A stretch of DNA of 64,000 nucleotides, taken from NCBI GenBank assembly GCA_964406105.1, contig CAYOQK010000011.1:19163-83162 (forward strand), in the 5' to 3' direction. Positions 15,794-24,829 of this stretch are shown one piece after another. The notes under the pieces are model-generated. The model was given only the letters and a program-made list of their open reading frames with translations, searched no databases and was not told the origin of the DNA. This stretch comes from WGAB01 sp964406105. GTDB lineage: Bacteria; Hydrothermota; Hydrothermia; WGAB01. The translations under genes and the position numbers were made by a program. Every line of letters begins with the position of its first letter. Position 1 is the stretch's first letter.

Positions 15794-17545
15794 CTGAAGG
15801 CCTTTCTGTTCCTGCTCGCCCTGTTGCCCCTACCCCGCTATACCTACATCACCTCGGGGTTCGGGGATTCCCGCGGATTCCGGTATCACACCGGCATTGA
15901 CCTCTCCACGGGCGGGAAACCCGGCATGCCCGTGCTTACCCTGGATTCCACCCGGCTTTGGCGGATCAAAACCTCCTACTTCGGCTACGGAAAGGCCTTG
16001 TACCTCATGAGTCCTAAGGGATGGCTCTACGTGTATGGCCACCTGTCCCGGTTTCACCCCTCGGTGGAACAATGGGCCTTTGAGGAACAACTGCGACGGC
16101 AAACCTACTTCCTGGACCTCTACCCGGTACAGGACTTCTTCTTTTATCCCGGCCAAGAGGTAGGCCTCTCCGGGGCTACGGGTGCAGGGCCCCCGCATCT
16201 GCACTTTGAGGTACGCACCGAGGACAACCGACCGGTCAACCCCCTCTTCTTCCTGGACCTTCCCGACCATCGCCCCCCGGTGTTTGAGGGGCTGAGGGTG
16301 GTTTGCCGCTCCCCCTTGACCCTCGTTAACCGTTGGCCCGTGGACCAGGAACTCCCCTTGTACCAGGTTCACCGCACCCTCTGGCGCACGGAGGACCTGG
16401 ACATCACCGGCCCCTTCGCCCTGGAGGTACGGGTGGCCGACAGCATTGACCGAAGCCATTACCGGATTAGCCCCTTTGAGCTCCTGGGCCTGGTGGACGG
16501 CGACACCTTCTTTTGGGTGGTCCACGACACCCTGCCCTTTGAAAACGGAACCGTGGCGGCTGTGGAGTACCACCGCGACGCCTGGGGCCGCCGTTGGACC
16601 CGTCTGTTTGCACCGGGCTCGTGGTACCATCGCCCTCTGCGCAAGGCCCAGAGCGCCTTGCGGCTGCCTGATGGTGAACACCACTTTGAAATCATCGCCC
16701 GCGACCTTCGGGGCAACACGGCACGCTTGACCTTTACGGTGTTTACCGGTGCCTATGGCCGCGATCCCTTTGAGGCCCCCGAAACCTTTGACTTTGAGGC
16801 CTTGTACCTGGATAGCCTGATGGCCCTTGGATTCCTCCCCAACGCCGCCATCGTGGAAACCCCTGAGAGCGTCGTGCTCCATCTGGACCACCATACCCTC
16901 CCCCAATGGCCTTCCCAGTGGTCGGCCACCCGCGACCTCTATGTGCTGAGCCGCCCCGGCGTGTACCAAGTGGGCCCTCGCAAACTGTGGTTCTTCTTTG
17001 CCGGACCCCAAACCGATACCGTGCACCTGGGAGACCACTGGACCCTCCTTTTCCCAGAGGGTGCCCTGCCAGAGAAAACCCCCTTCGTTGCCTTTGAGGA
17101 CACGGCCCCCGCTCTGGCGGAACTCCTCCCCCAGGGCCCGGCCCTGCGATTGCTGGCGCGGGATCCGGTGTTCCTAAAGGCGGCCTATCTGAAGCCCCGC
17201 GATACCCTATCCGTGTACTGGGTGGAAGGCAACCGCGCCTCCTTCCTAAACGCCGGAGCCCTCCGGGGCACGGGGCTCTTCGCCTGCTATCGGGACACCG
17301 TGCCTCCCCGGGTGCACTGGCTTTCCCGTCGGCGACTTCTGGCCCGACTGGAGGACCAAGGGAGCGGCATAGATGCCCGCACCCTGCAGGTTTGGGTGGA
17401 TGGGGAGTGGATTCCTGCGTACTTTGACATTGACCATCAACGGGTAACCTACGAGCATCCCTTAGGGCCGGGACCCCATCAGGTGGAACTCCGGGTGGCC
17501 GATCGGGCCGGAAACCTTACCACTTCGCATCACACGCTCCGGTAA
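15794..17545 (+). CDS. Secreted M23 metallopeptidase with large C-terminal region; CTG start
   Basis: 583 residues if read from CTG at 15794. That start gives a clean signal peptide (M/LKAFLFLLALLPLP) and has GGAGG (15782-15786) 7 bases upstream; the next possible start, TTG at 15824, would leave no signal and no ribosome site. The lysostaphin-like domain follows at once: SGFGDSRGFRYHTGIDLS (metal His/Asp), YGHLSRF, and GPPHLHFEVR (HxH). About 400 further residues are beta-rich, with Ig-like character and a closing VDGEWIPAYFDIDHQ domain. Probably a peptidoglycan endopeptidase or scaffold in the periplasm. It begins 2 bases after the rho stop. Confidence 0.8.
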   Translation: MKAFLFLLALLPLPRYTYITSGFGDSRGFRYHTGIDLSTGGKPGMPVLTLDSTRLWRIKTSYFGYGKALYLMSPKGWLYVYGHLSRFHPSVEQWAFEEQLRRQTYFLDLYPVQDFFFYPGQEVGLSGATGAGPPHLHFEVRTEDNRPVNPLFFLDLPDHRPPVFEGLRVVCRSPLTLVNRWPVDQELPLYQVHRTLWRTEDLDITGPFALEVRVADSIDRSHYRISPFELLGLVDGDTFFWVVHDTLPFENGTVAAVEYHRDAWGRRWTRLFAPGSWYHRPLRKAQSALRLPDGEHHFEIIARDLRGNTARLTFTVFTGAYGRDPFEAPETFDFEALYLDSLMALGFLPNAAIVETPESVVLHLDHHTLPQWPSQWSATRDLYVLSRPGVYQVGPRKLWFFFAGPQTDTVHLGDHWTLLFPEGALPEKTPFVAFEDTAPALAELLPQGPALRLLARDPVFLKAAYLKPRDTLSVYWVEGNRASFLNAGALRGTGLFACYRDTVPPRVHWLSRRRLLARLEDQGSGIDARTLQVWVDGEWIPAYFDIDHQRVTYEHPLGPGPHQVELRVADRAGNLTTSHHTLR

Positions 17546-17573
17546 ATCTCCCTGCCGAACCCTACGAGTTCTG

Positions 17574-17579
17574 TATAAT
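17574..17579 (+). promoter_or_regulatory. -10 element upstream of the sugar gene cluster
   Basis: Perfect TATAAT, 20 bases before the ATG at 17600. No convincing -35. The leader would be about 14 bases and has no Shine-Dalgarno sequence. Confidence 0.5.
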
Positions 17580-17599
17580 TGGCGGGCACTCTACAGCCC

Positions 17600-18622
17600 A
17601 TGATCACAGAACCTCAGGTAAAGGATCGGCGCGTCTTGGTCACCGGGGCCGGGGGCTTTATCGGGTCCCATCTGGTGGAAGCCTTAGTGCAAGCCGGTGC
17701 ACAGGTGCGGGCCTTTCTGCGATACACGTCCACAGGCTTTCCAGGTGCCTTGCTCTTCCTCCCCGAGGATACCCGTCAACAACTGGACCTCAGATATGGG
17801 GATCTCCGGGATCCCGAAGCCGTGGACCGTGCCGTAGAGGGTGTGGAGGTGGTGTTCCATTTGGGCGCAGTGATCTCCATCCCCTACTCTTACCAGAACC
17901 CCCGAGAAGTAGTGGAAACCAATGTGATCGGCACCCTCAACGTGTTGCAGGCTGCCCGAAGGCACGGTGTCCAAAGGGTAGTCCATGTGTCCACCTCGGA
18001 GGTGTACGGCACCGCCCAGTACACCCCCATGGACGAGCGTCACCCCCGGCATGCCCAATCACCCTACGCAGCCTCAAAGACCGGGGCCGACGAGCTGGCC
18101 CGCAGCTTTGCCCACACCTATGGTGTGCCGGTGGTGATCCTGCGGCCCTTTAACACCTTTGGGCCTCGGCAGAGCACCCGGGCTGTGATCATGAGCATCA
18201 TCGTTCAAGCCTTGCAGGGGCCCGAGATCCGCATGGGGCACCCCGATCCGGTCCGCGACTTCACCTACGTGGAGGACACGGTGGCCGGCCTGATCTCCGC
18301 CCTGAAGTCGGGGGTGCCCTTCGGGGAGGACATCAACCTGGGCACCGGCCAAGGGGTACGGATCGGCGACCTGGTAGAGCGGATCCGCCAGCTCACCCAG
18401 AGCCCCTATCCGGTGGTCACCGAAGCCCAGCGGCTCCGCCCCACGAGCAGCGAGGTGTGGCAACTGGTGTCCGACAATCGCAAGGCCCAAAGGGTGCTGG
18501 GCTGGCAACCCCGGATTCCTTTGGAAGAGGGGCTTCAACGCACGATCCAGTGGGTGAAACAAACCCTAAACACCCCAGAAGGGAGGTTGTGGATTGCAGG
18601 CAGTGGTGCTGGCTGGTGGTAA
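17600..18622 (+). CDS. NAD-dependent epimerase/dehydratase (NDP-sugar, extended SDR)
   Basis: 340 residues. TGAGGFIGSHLVEAL is the NAD-binding motif; SPYAASKTGADELARSF holds the catalytic Tyr-x3-Lys; RPFNTFGPRQSTRAVI is typical of the UDP-glucose 4-epimerase/dTDP-glucose 4,6-dehydratase group; ISIPYSYQNP lies in the substrate region. Its 3' end overlaps the sugar nucleotidyltransferase gene by 29 bases, so both likely act on the same nucleotide sugar. The start is ATG 17600; TTG 17579 in the same frame is rejected because it overlaps the -10 box. Exact sugar not determinable. Confidence 0.85.
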   Translation: MITEPQVKDRRVLVTGAGGFIGSHLVEALVQAGAQVRAFLRYTSTGFPGALLFLPEDTRQQLDLRYGDLRDPEAVDRAVEGVEVVFHLGAVISIPYSYQNPREVVETNVIGTLNVLQAARRHGVQRVVHVSTSEVYGTAQYTPMDERHPRHAQSPYAASKTGADELARSFAHTYGVPVVILRPFNTFGPRQSTRAVIMSIIVQALQGPEIRMGHPDPVRDFTYVEDTVAGLISALKSGVPFGEDINLGTGQGVRIGDLVERIRQLTQSPYPVVTEAQRLRPTSSEVWQLVSDNRKAQRVLGWQPRIPLEEGLQRTIQWVKQTLNTPEGRLWIAGSGAGWW

Positions 18623-19298
18623 GGGCCGTAGGCTGGAACCCTACACCACCCTACTCCCCAAACCCCTGATGCCCGTAGGGGAGTATCCGGTACTGGAAAT
18701 CCTGTTGCGGCAACTCAAAGCCCAGGGCTTTGACGAGGTGATCCTGGCTGTGGGCCACCTGGCCGAGCTCATTGAAGCTTATTTCCAAGACGGCCGGCGA
18801 TGGGGGCTCCGAATCCGCTACTCCCGAGAACCCGAACCCCTGGGCACTGTGGGGCCCCTGGCGCTCTTGCGCGACCAATTGGAAGAACATTTCCTGGTAC
18901 TCAATGGCGACATCCTCACCGAACTGCCCTTTGGGGAGGTGCTACGGTTCCACCAGCACCAAAGCACTCCCCTGACCATAGCCATCAACCGCCGCACCGT
19001 GGAGGTGGACTTCGGCGTGGTGGACCACGAGAACCATCGGCTGGTGGGTTACCACGAAAAGCCGGTAATCTCGTACTGGGTGTCTATGGGGGTATATGCC
19101 TTTCGGCGCGATGTCCTGTCCTACATCCCCCCAGGGCAACACTTTGATGTGCCGGACCTGGTCCAAACCCTTTTGTCTGCCCAAGAGTCCATTGCGGTGT
19201 TCCCCTTTGAGGGCTTTTGGCTGGATATCGGCCGGGAAACCGATTTCAGGGAAGCACAACGGGCCTTTGCGCAACGAAAGGAGAGCCTGCTCCCATGA
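18594..19298 (+). CDS. Sugar-1-phosphate nucleotidyltransferase
   Basis: 234 residues, single-domain NDP-sugar pyrophosphorylase. The signature VVLAGGKGRRLEPYTTLLPKPL-like start (activation loop with Arg and the PKP motif), EPEPLGTVGPLAL, VLNGDILTELPF with the metal Asp, and FWLDIGRETDF near the end are all present. It makes an NDP-hexose from NTP and sugar-1-phosphate. No C-terminal acyltransferase repeat, so it is the short RmlA/ManC-like form. Start is TTG at 18594, with GGGAGG upstream inside the epimerase gene. Its stop overlaps the GH57 start as ATGA. Confidence 0.88.
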   Translation: MQAVVLAGGKGRRLEPYTTLLPKPLMPVGEYPVLEILLRQLKAQGFDEVILAVGHLAELIEAYFQDGRRWGLRIRYSREPEPLGTVGPLALLRDQLEEHFLVLNGDILTELPFGEVLRFHQHQSTPLTIAINRRTVEVDFGVVDHENHRLVGYHEKPVISYWVSMGVYAFRRDVLSYIPPGQHFDVPDLVQTLLSAQESIAVFPFEGFWLDIGRETDFREAQRAFAQRKESLLP

Positions 19299-21337
19299 GC
19301 CTGAAACTCCTGTTGGGTGTGCACAACCATCAGCCGGTAGGCAACTTTGAGCATGTTATGGAGCACGCATACCAGCGGGCCTACCGGCCCTTTTTGGATG
19401 TCCTCAGCGAATTTCCCAGTTTCAAGGTCACGTACCACTTTACCGGTCCCCTGCTTCGGTTCCTGGAGGCTCGCCATCCCGATTTCTTGGAAGCCTTGGC
19501 CCATCAGGTGAAGCGCCAGCAGGCAGAGATTGTAATCAGCGGCTTCTATGAACCGGTTTTGGTGGCCATTCCCGAGGCTGATCGCCTGGGGCAGATCCGG
19601 CGGGCACGCCGTTATGTCAAACGGCGCCTGGGATACGAAGCCCAAGGCCTATGGCTTACCGAACGCGTGTACGAATCGGAGATCCTGCCTGCTCTGCTCA
19701 AAAGTGGCATCCGATACGTGGTGGTGGACGATTACCATTTCCTGCAAACCGGGCTCACCGAGCATCAGTTGCACGGCTACTATCTCACCGAGCACGAGGG
19801 CAAGGCTCTGGCCATCTTCCCCATCAGCGAACGGCTCCGGTATCTGATCCCCTTCCGGCCACTGGAAGAGGTGATGGCTTACCTTCGGGAACTCCATGAG
19901 CGGGGGGCTCGGGCTGCCGTGATCTTTGACGACGGAGAGAAATTCGGCCTGTGGCCCGGCACCTACGATTGGGTGTACGGCCGAGAACAATGGCTCCGGC
20001 ACTTCCTGGACCGAGTGCTTCAGGAACCTTGGATTGAGCCCCTTACCTACAGCGAGTTCCTGGACGAAGAGCCTCCCCTGGGCCGGGTGTACCTGCCCAC
20101 GGGATCCTACTTTGAAATGGGCGAGTGGGCCTTGCCCGCCCCCCAGGCCAAGCGATTCGCGGACTTCGTGCACCAACTGAAGGCCCAAGGCCTGTGGGAC
20201 CAAGTGCGACCCTTCGTTAAGGGTGGCTTGTGGCGGAACTTCCTGGTCAAATACCCTGAGGTGAACCGGATGCACAAGAAGATGCTGCTCCTCAGGCGAC
20301 AGGTGGAACGCCTTGGTCGCCCGGAAAAGAAACGCGAGGCCATCCACGAGATCCATCAAGCCCAATGCAACGACGCTTACTGGCATGGGGTTTTCGGAGG
20401 GGTGTACCTGCCCCACCTCCGACACGCCGTGTACCGCCATCTGCTACGGGCAGAACGTGCCCTGGGCCGACGCTTCGCTTCCCTCAAGGACCACGATCTG
20501 GACGGCTACCAGGAGCTTTACTTGCGCCAGCAGGACCTGGTGCTCCAGATCAGCGAACAAGGCGGTTCCCTGCGGGAGTTCTCCATCCTCTCCCTGGCCT
20601 ACAACTTCCAGAACACCCTGACCCGGCGATACGAGCACTACCACGAGGGCCTTCAAGTGGGAGAGAACCGGGGCCACGGGGTGGCCTCCATCCACGAGAT
20701 CAGCAAGCAGATCAGCGCCGAGGCCGCCCGAGAACTCCGGTACGACTGGCACGAACGGGTTTCCTTCCTGGACCATTTCCTGCCCGCCGATATCGCCTGG
20801 GAGGATCTCCACAGCATGGCCTTCCAGGATCAAGGAGACTTCGTTTTGGGTCGGTTCACCCTGGGTCAACATCCCTTCCGGGCTGAACGCACAGGGCAGG
20901 TGGCGGGTCAACCGGCAACGGTGCAAAAGTTCTTCGCGCTCCACCGCAAGGGCTTGCAGGTCACCCTACGGGTACAAGCCTCGGCCCTGGACTGGGCCTA
21001 CGTGGTGGCCCACAACTTCATCCTGCCCTCGGCCCTATCGGGAGAGATCCACGCCGAGGGTGTAGAGGCTGTTTCCTTTGCCACCCCGTTGGACCTCCAG
21101 GGAGTCCAACGTTTGGAGTTCCGCGACGCCACCGGTGTTTGGCTCCGGCTCCACTGCCCTGGTGCTCACCGCTTGGTGGTGTTCCCCTTTTACACCGTGT
21201 CCCAGTCGGAATCCGGCCTGGACCTCACGTACCAGGGCCACGCCCTGTACATCTTTTACCCCCTGGAGCCGGGATGGAACCGGTTTACGCAAACCTTAGA
21301 AGTGGAGAAAACCAAAGGAGGACGTTTCCATGCCTGA
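19295..21337 (+). CDS. GH57 family 4-alpha-glucanotransferase-like enzyme
   Basis: 680 residues, close to the Thermococcus litoralis 4-alpha-glucanotransferase layout. GH57 motifs in order: HNHQP (10-14), GFYEPVLVAIPEADRL (83-98), GLWLTERVYESE with the nucleophile Glu at 123, and VIFDDGEKFGLWP with the acid/base Asp at 213. A C-terminal beta-rich domain follows from about residue 420. Acts on alpha-1,4-glucans, i.e. maltodextrin or glycogen remodelling; GH57 enzymes are frequent in thermophiles. The ATG at 19295 overlaps the previous stop. Next to galT it forms a cytoplasmic storage-sugar module. Confidence 0.88.
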   Translation: MSLKLLLGVHNHQPVGNFEHVMEHAYQRAYRPFLDVLSEFPSFKVTYHFTGPLLRFLEARHPDFLEALAHQVKRQQAEIVISGFYEPVLVAIPEADRLGQIRRARRYVKRRLGYEAQGLWLTERVYESEILPALLKSGIRYVVVDDYHFLQTGLTEHQLHGYYLTEHEGKALAIFPISERLRYLIPFRPLEEVMAYLRELHERGARAAVIFDDGEKFGLWPGTYDWVYGREQWLRHFLDRVLQEPWIEPLTYSEFLDEEPPLGRVYLPTGSYFEMGEWALPAPQAKRFADFVHQLKAQGLWDQVRPFVKGGLWRNFLVKYPEVNRMHKKMLLLRRQVERLGRPEKKREAIHEIHQAQCNDAYWHGVFGGVYLPHLRHAVYRHLLRAERALGRRFASLKDHDLDGYQELYLRQQDLVLQISEQGGSLREFSILSLAYNFQNTLTRRYEHYHEGLQVGENRGHGVASIHEISKQISAEAARELRYDWHERVSFLDHFLPADIAWEDLHSMAFQDQGDFVLGRFTLGQHPFRAERTGQVAGQPATVQKFFALHRKGLQVTLRVQASALDWAYVVAHNFILPSALSGEIHAEGVEAVSFATPLDLQGVQRLEFRDATGVWLRLHCPGAHRLVVFPFYTVSQSESGLDLTYQGHALYIFYPLEPGWNRFTQTLEVEKTKGGRFHA

Positions 21338-22361
21338 ATTGAGATACGATCCCATTCGCCCCCGATGGGTGGTGATCGCCACCGAGCGGGCGTTACGACC
21401 CCAGGATTACAAACGCCAACGGCAGCAGGTGAAGAAACCGGACAACTGCCCCTTCTGTTATGGCCACGAACACATGACCCCACCGGAGGTCTTTGCCATC
21501 GGCCCGCCCGACCGGCAACCCAACACCCCCGGCTGGCGGGTGCGGGTGGTGCCCAACAAGTACCCGGCGCTACGCATTGAGGGGGAACTGAAGCGCGAGG
21601 GCATCGGCATCTTTGATGTCACCACAGGCATCGGCGCCCACGAGGTCATCATAGAAACCCCCGACCACTTCAAGCACCCGGATGCCTTTTCCGACGAGGA
21701 AGCCCGCGACTGGCTCATTGCCGTCCGAGAGCGGATGTTGGACCTCCAAAAGGACCAACGGTTCCGGTACATCCTGTTCTTCCGAAACCACGGGGCTGAG
21801 GCCGGTGCTTCGCTGTCCCACCCCCACAGTCAACTGATCGCTACCCCCATCATCCCGCCGGTGGTGGTCTCCGAACTCAACAACGCCAAAAACCACTTCC
21901 ATCTCAAGGAGCGGTGCATCTTCTGTGATCTGATCAAACAGGAGCTCCTGCTCAAGGACCGGGTGGTGTACGACGACGAGCACTACCTGGTGTGGGAACC
22001 CTTTGCCTCGTCCTTTCCCTTTGAAACCTGGATCCTGCCCAAGCGGCACCTGCACGACTTCACCCGTCTCTCCGATGACGAACTGCTGATCTTGGGGCGC
22101 ACCATCCGAGACACCCTCAAGCGCATCAAGATCGCCCTGGACGATCCCCCCTACAACATGATCCTGCATACCGCTCCCACTCCCCATCTGCGGCCCGCCC
22201 GCACGTACTATTGGGAGACCATTGAGTACGATTACCACTGGCACATTGAGATCATCCCGCGGATGACCCGGATCGCGGGCTTTGAGTGGGGCGCCGGGCT
22301 GCACATCAATCCCACCCCCCCAGAGGAAGCAGCCCGGTACCTGCGGGAAGTTCAACTGTAG
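21330..22361 (+). CDS. galT: Galactose-1-phosphate uridylyltransferase
   Basis: 343 residues. HIT-superfamily enzyme exchanging UMP between UDP-glucose and galactose-1-phosphate. Zinc-site CPFC (40-43) with later CIFC, and the active-site SHPHSQ with nucleophilic His 166 are intact; the second half carries FASSFPFETWILPKRHLHDF and HWHIEIIPR. Overlaps the GH57 gene by 8 bases and has AAAGGAGG before its ATG. Some thermophile homologues act on other hexose-1-phosphates (ADP-glucose phosphorylase type), so galactose specificity is not proven. Confidence 0.9.
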   Translation: MPELRYDPIRPRWVVIATERALRPQDYKRQRQQVKKPDNCPFCYGHEHMTPPEVFAIGPPDRQPNTPGWRVRVVPNKYPALRIEGELKREGIGIFDVTTGIGAHEVIIETPDHFKHPDAFSDEEARDWLIAVRERMLDLQKDQRFRYILFFRNHGAEAGASLSHPHSQLIATPIIPPVVVSELNNAKNHFHLKERCIFCDLIKQELLLKDRVVYDDEHYLVWEPFASSFPFETWILPKRHLHDFTRLSDDELLILGRTIRDTLKRIKIALDDPPYNMILHTAPTPHLRPARTYYWETIEYDYHWHIEIIPRMTRIAGFEWGAGLHINPTPPEEAARYLREVQL

Positions 22362-22372
22362 AGGAGGGGTGT

Positions 22373-24829
22373 ATGCCCAAGAAAACCCAAAACCTGGCCC
22401 GCTTTCGGGTGCCGGCAGAACAGTTGTACCGCCGATGCACCCCCGAGGAAGTGGGGCCAGAAACCACCCGGGAAATCGCACCGCTGGAGGAGTTCATCGG
22501 CCAGGAACGGGCCCACCGGGCCATTTCCTTTGGCCTGCGGATCCAGGGATACGGATACAACATCTACGCTTCGGGCCGGCCAGGCACCGGCAAGCAGGCC
22601 ATGATCGCCGACTATCTGGAACGCGTAAGCAAGGAACTCCCTACCCCCAGCGATTGGTGTTACGTGTACAACTTTGAGGATCCCTCGCAACCCCGGGCTC
22701 TGGAACTCCCTGCCGGCTATGGGAAACGCCTGAAAAGGGATATGGCTGAGCTCGTGGAAGCGGTATCCAAACGCATCAGCACGGTGTTTGAGAGCGACGA
22801 GTTCACCCAACAACGCGACCGCTTAGTGCAACAGTTTGAGCAGGAAAAGCAACGCCGCATCGCTCAAATCCAAAAGGAAGGCCAGGAACTGGGCTTCGCC
22901 GTGCAGTTCACTCCCACGGGCATCGTGCTCACCCCCTTGGCCCCGGGGAATCGGCCTCTCACCCCGCAGGAATTTGAAGCCCTGCCCGAGGAAACCAAAA
23001 GGGGGATCCTGGAACGCCGGAGCCAACTGGAAGAACGCATCAAGGAGCTCACCCGTGAACTCCGACAACTGGAGAAAAAAACCCAAGAGGCCATCAAAGA
23101 CCTGGAACGGCGGGCAGTAAGCTTCGCCATTGAACCCCTGTTTCAGGAGATCAAGGAAACCTACGGCTCCTTTCCCCAAGTGGTAAACTACCTGGAGGCT
23201 GTGCACCAGGACATGCTGAAAAACATTGACGCTTTCCGCCAGAAACCCCCACAGATGCCCATCCCCCTGCCCATTCCTCTTCCTATGCCCAAACCCTCGC
23301 CCTTGAAACGCTATGAGGTCAACGTCTTGGTGGACAACAGCGGCTTGGAAGGTGCCCCTGTGGTCATGGAACCCGTGCCCAACTATGTGAATCTGGTGGG
23401 CCGGATTGAAAAGGAAGTTCAGTTTGGTGCCCTCACCACGGATTTTACCATGATCTACCCCGGCGCTCTACACCGGGCCAACGGGGGTTTCCTGGTGCTG
23501 GAGGCCGATGAACTGCTCCGCCAACCCTATGCCTACCAGGCCCTGAAAAAGGCTCTGAAAACCCAACAGATCCGCATTGAGGACCTGGGCGAAACCCTGG
23601 GTTTGGTGACCACCAAGGTGCTGAAACCGGAACCCATCCCCTTGAACGTAAAGGTCATCCTCACGGGTAGCCCCCTTTACTACTACCTGCTCTACACCTA
23701 CGACGAGGACTTCCAAGAGCTCTTCAAGGTTCGGGCCGACTTTGACGTGGTGATGGACCGCACTCCGGAGAACATTCGCCAGTATCGGGCCTTCATCGCC
23801 CGCGTAGTGCAAAAGGAAAACCTCCTGCCCTTCACCGCAGACGCCATCGCCCGGGTGATTGAGCACAGTTCCCGAATGGTGAACGACCAAAGGAAACTCT
23901 CCACCCGCTTCGCCGACATCGTGGACCTTTTGAAAGAGTGCGACTACTGGGCACGCCGACAAGGGGCGGATCAGGTCACCCGACAACACGTGGACCAAGC
24001 CATTGAGGAACGCATCTTCCGCAGCAATTTGCTGGAAAGCAAGGTGCAGGAGATGATTGCCCGTGGCCAACTCATCGTGGACACCGAGGGCGAAAAGGTG
24101 GGCGTGATCAACGGTTTGGCGGTTGTTGAACTGGGCGACTTTGCCTTCGCCCGGCCCGTTCGCATCACCGCCACCCTGTGGGGTGGCAAGGAGGGCGTGT
24201 TAGACATTGAACGGGAAGTGGGCCTGGGGGGCAAAATCCACAGCAAGGGCGTGCTCATCCTTACCGGTTACCTGAGCGAAGTGTTCGCCCAAAGGGAACC
24301 CCTGAGCCTCTCAGCCCGCATCGCCTTTGAACAAAACTACTCCGAGATTGAAGGGGACTCCGCCTCCAGCACTGAGCTCTATGTGCTGCTCTCCCTACTG
24401 TCGGGGTTGCCCCTGCGACAGGACATCGCGGTTAGCGGATCGGTGAACCAAAAGGGCGAAGTGCAGCCGGTAGGGGGCATCAACGAAAAGATTGAAGGCT
24501 TCTATCGCGCCTGTAAGGTGAAGGGGCTCACAGGTACCCAAGGGGTGCTCATTCCCCGCCGAAACCTGGAAAACCTGATGCTCCACCCCGAGGTGGTCCA
24601 AGCAGTAGAGAAGGGCCAGTTCCACATCTACGCTGTGGACACCGTGGAAGAAGGCATTGAGATCCTTACCGGCGTGCCCGCAGGGCGCCGGCCCGACGGC
24701 ACCTTTGAAAAGGGCTCGGTGTACGACCGAGTGGCCCGCCGGCTCCAGGAGCTCCGCGAGGCCGCCCGAAACGGTGAGGGCCGCAAAAAGAAAACCAAAC
24801 GAACCCCCACCAGGAACCCAAAGTCATGA
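22373..24829 (+). CDS. LonB/LonC-like ATP-dependent protease (S16 family, COG1067)
   Basis: 818 residues. N-terminal AAA module with Walker A ASGRPGTGK near residue 65; a coiled-coil insertion around 140-260; a low-complexity proline linker (MPIPLPIPLPMPKPSP) near 300; and a C-terminal Lon protease domain with the catalytic Ser in EGDSASSTELY and Lys in GGINEKIEGFYRACK. It lacks the Lon N-terminal LAN domain, fitting the COG1067 group. GAGGAGG lies just before the ATG. Its last 4 bases overlap an alcohol dehydrogenase gene, and the chain continues through a second one and a cupin. Confidence 0.9.
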   Translation: MPKKTQNLARFRVPAEQLYRRCTPEEVGPETTREIAPLEEFIGQERAHRAISFGLRIQGYGYNIYASGRPGTGKQAMIADYLERVSKELPTPSDWCYVYNFEDPSQPRALELPAGYGKRLKRDMAELVEAVSKRISTVFESDEFTQQRDRLVQQFEQEKQRRIAQIQKEGQELGFAVQFTPTGIVLTPLAPGNRPLTPQEFEALPEETKRGILERRSQLEERIKELTRELRQLEKKTQEAIKDLERRAVSFAIEPLFQEIKETYGSFPQVVNYLEAVHQDMLKNIDAFRQKPPQMPIPLPIPLPMPKPSPLKRYEVNVLVDNSGLEGAPVVMEPVPNYVNLVGRIEKEVQFGALTTDFTMIYPGALHRANGGFLVLEADELLRQPYAYQALKKALKTQQIRIEDLGETLGLVTTKVLKPEPIPLNVKVILTGSPLYYYLLYTYDEDFQELFKVRADFDVVMDRTPENIRQYRAFIARVVQKENLLPFTADAIARVIEHSSRMVNDQRKLSTRFADIVDLLKECDYWARRQGADQVTRQHVDQAIEERIFRSNLLESKVQEMIARGQLIVDTEGEKVGVINGLAVVELGDFAFARPVRITATLWGGKEGVLDIEREVGLGGKIHSKGVLILTGYLSEVFAQREPLSLSARIAFEQNYSEIEGDSASSTELYVLLSLLSGLPLRQDIAVSGSVNQKGEVQPVGGINEKIEGFYRACKVKGLTGTQGVLIPRRNLENLMLHPEVVQAVEKGQFHIYAVDTVEEGIEILTGVPAGRRPDGTFEKGSVYDRVARRLQELREAARNGEGRKKKTKRTPTRNPKS

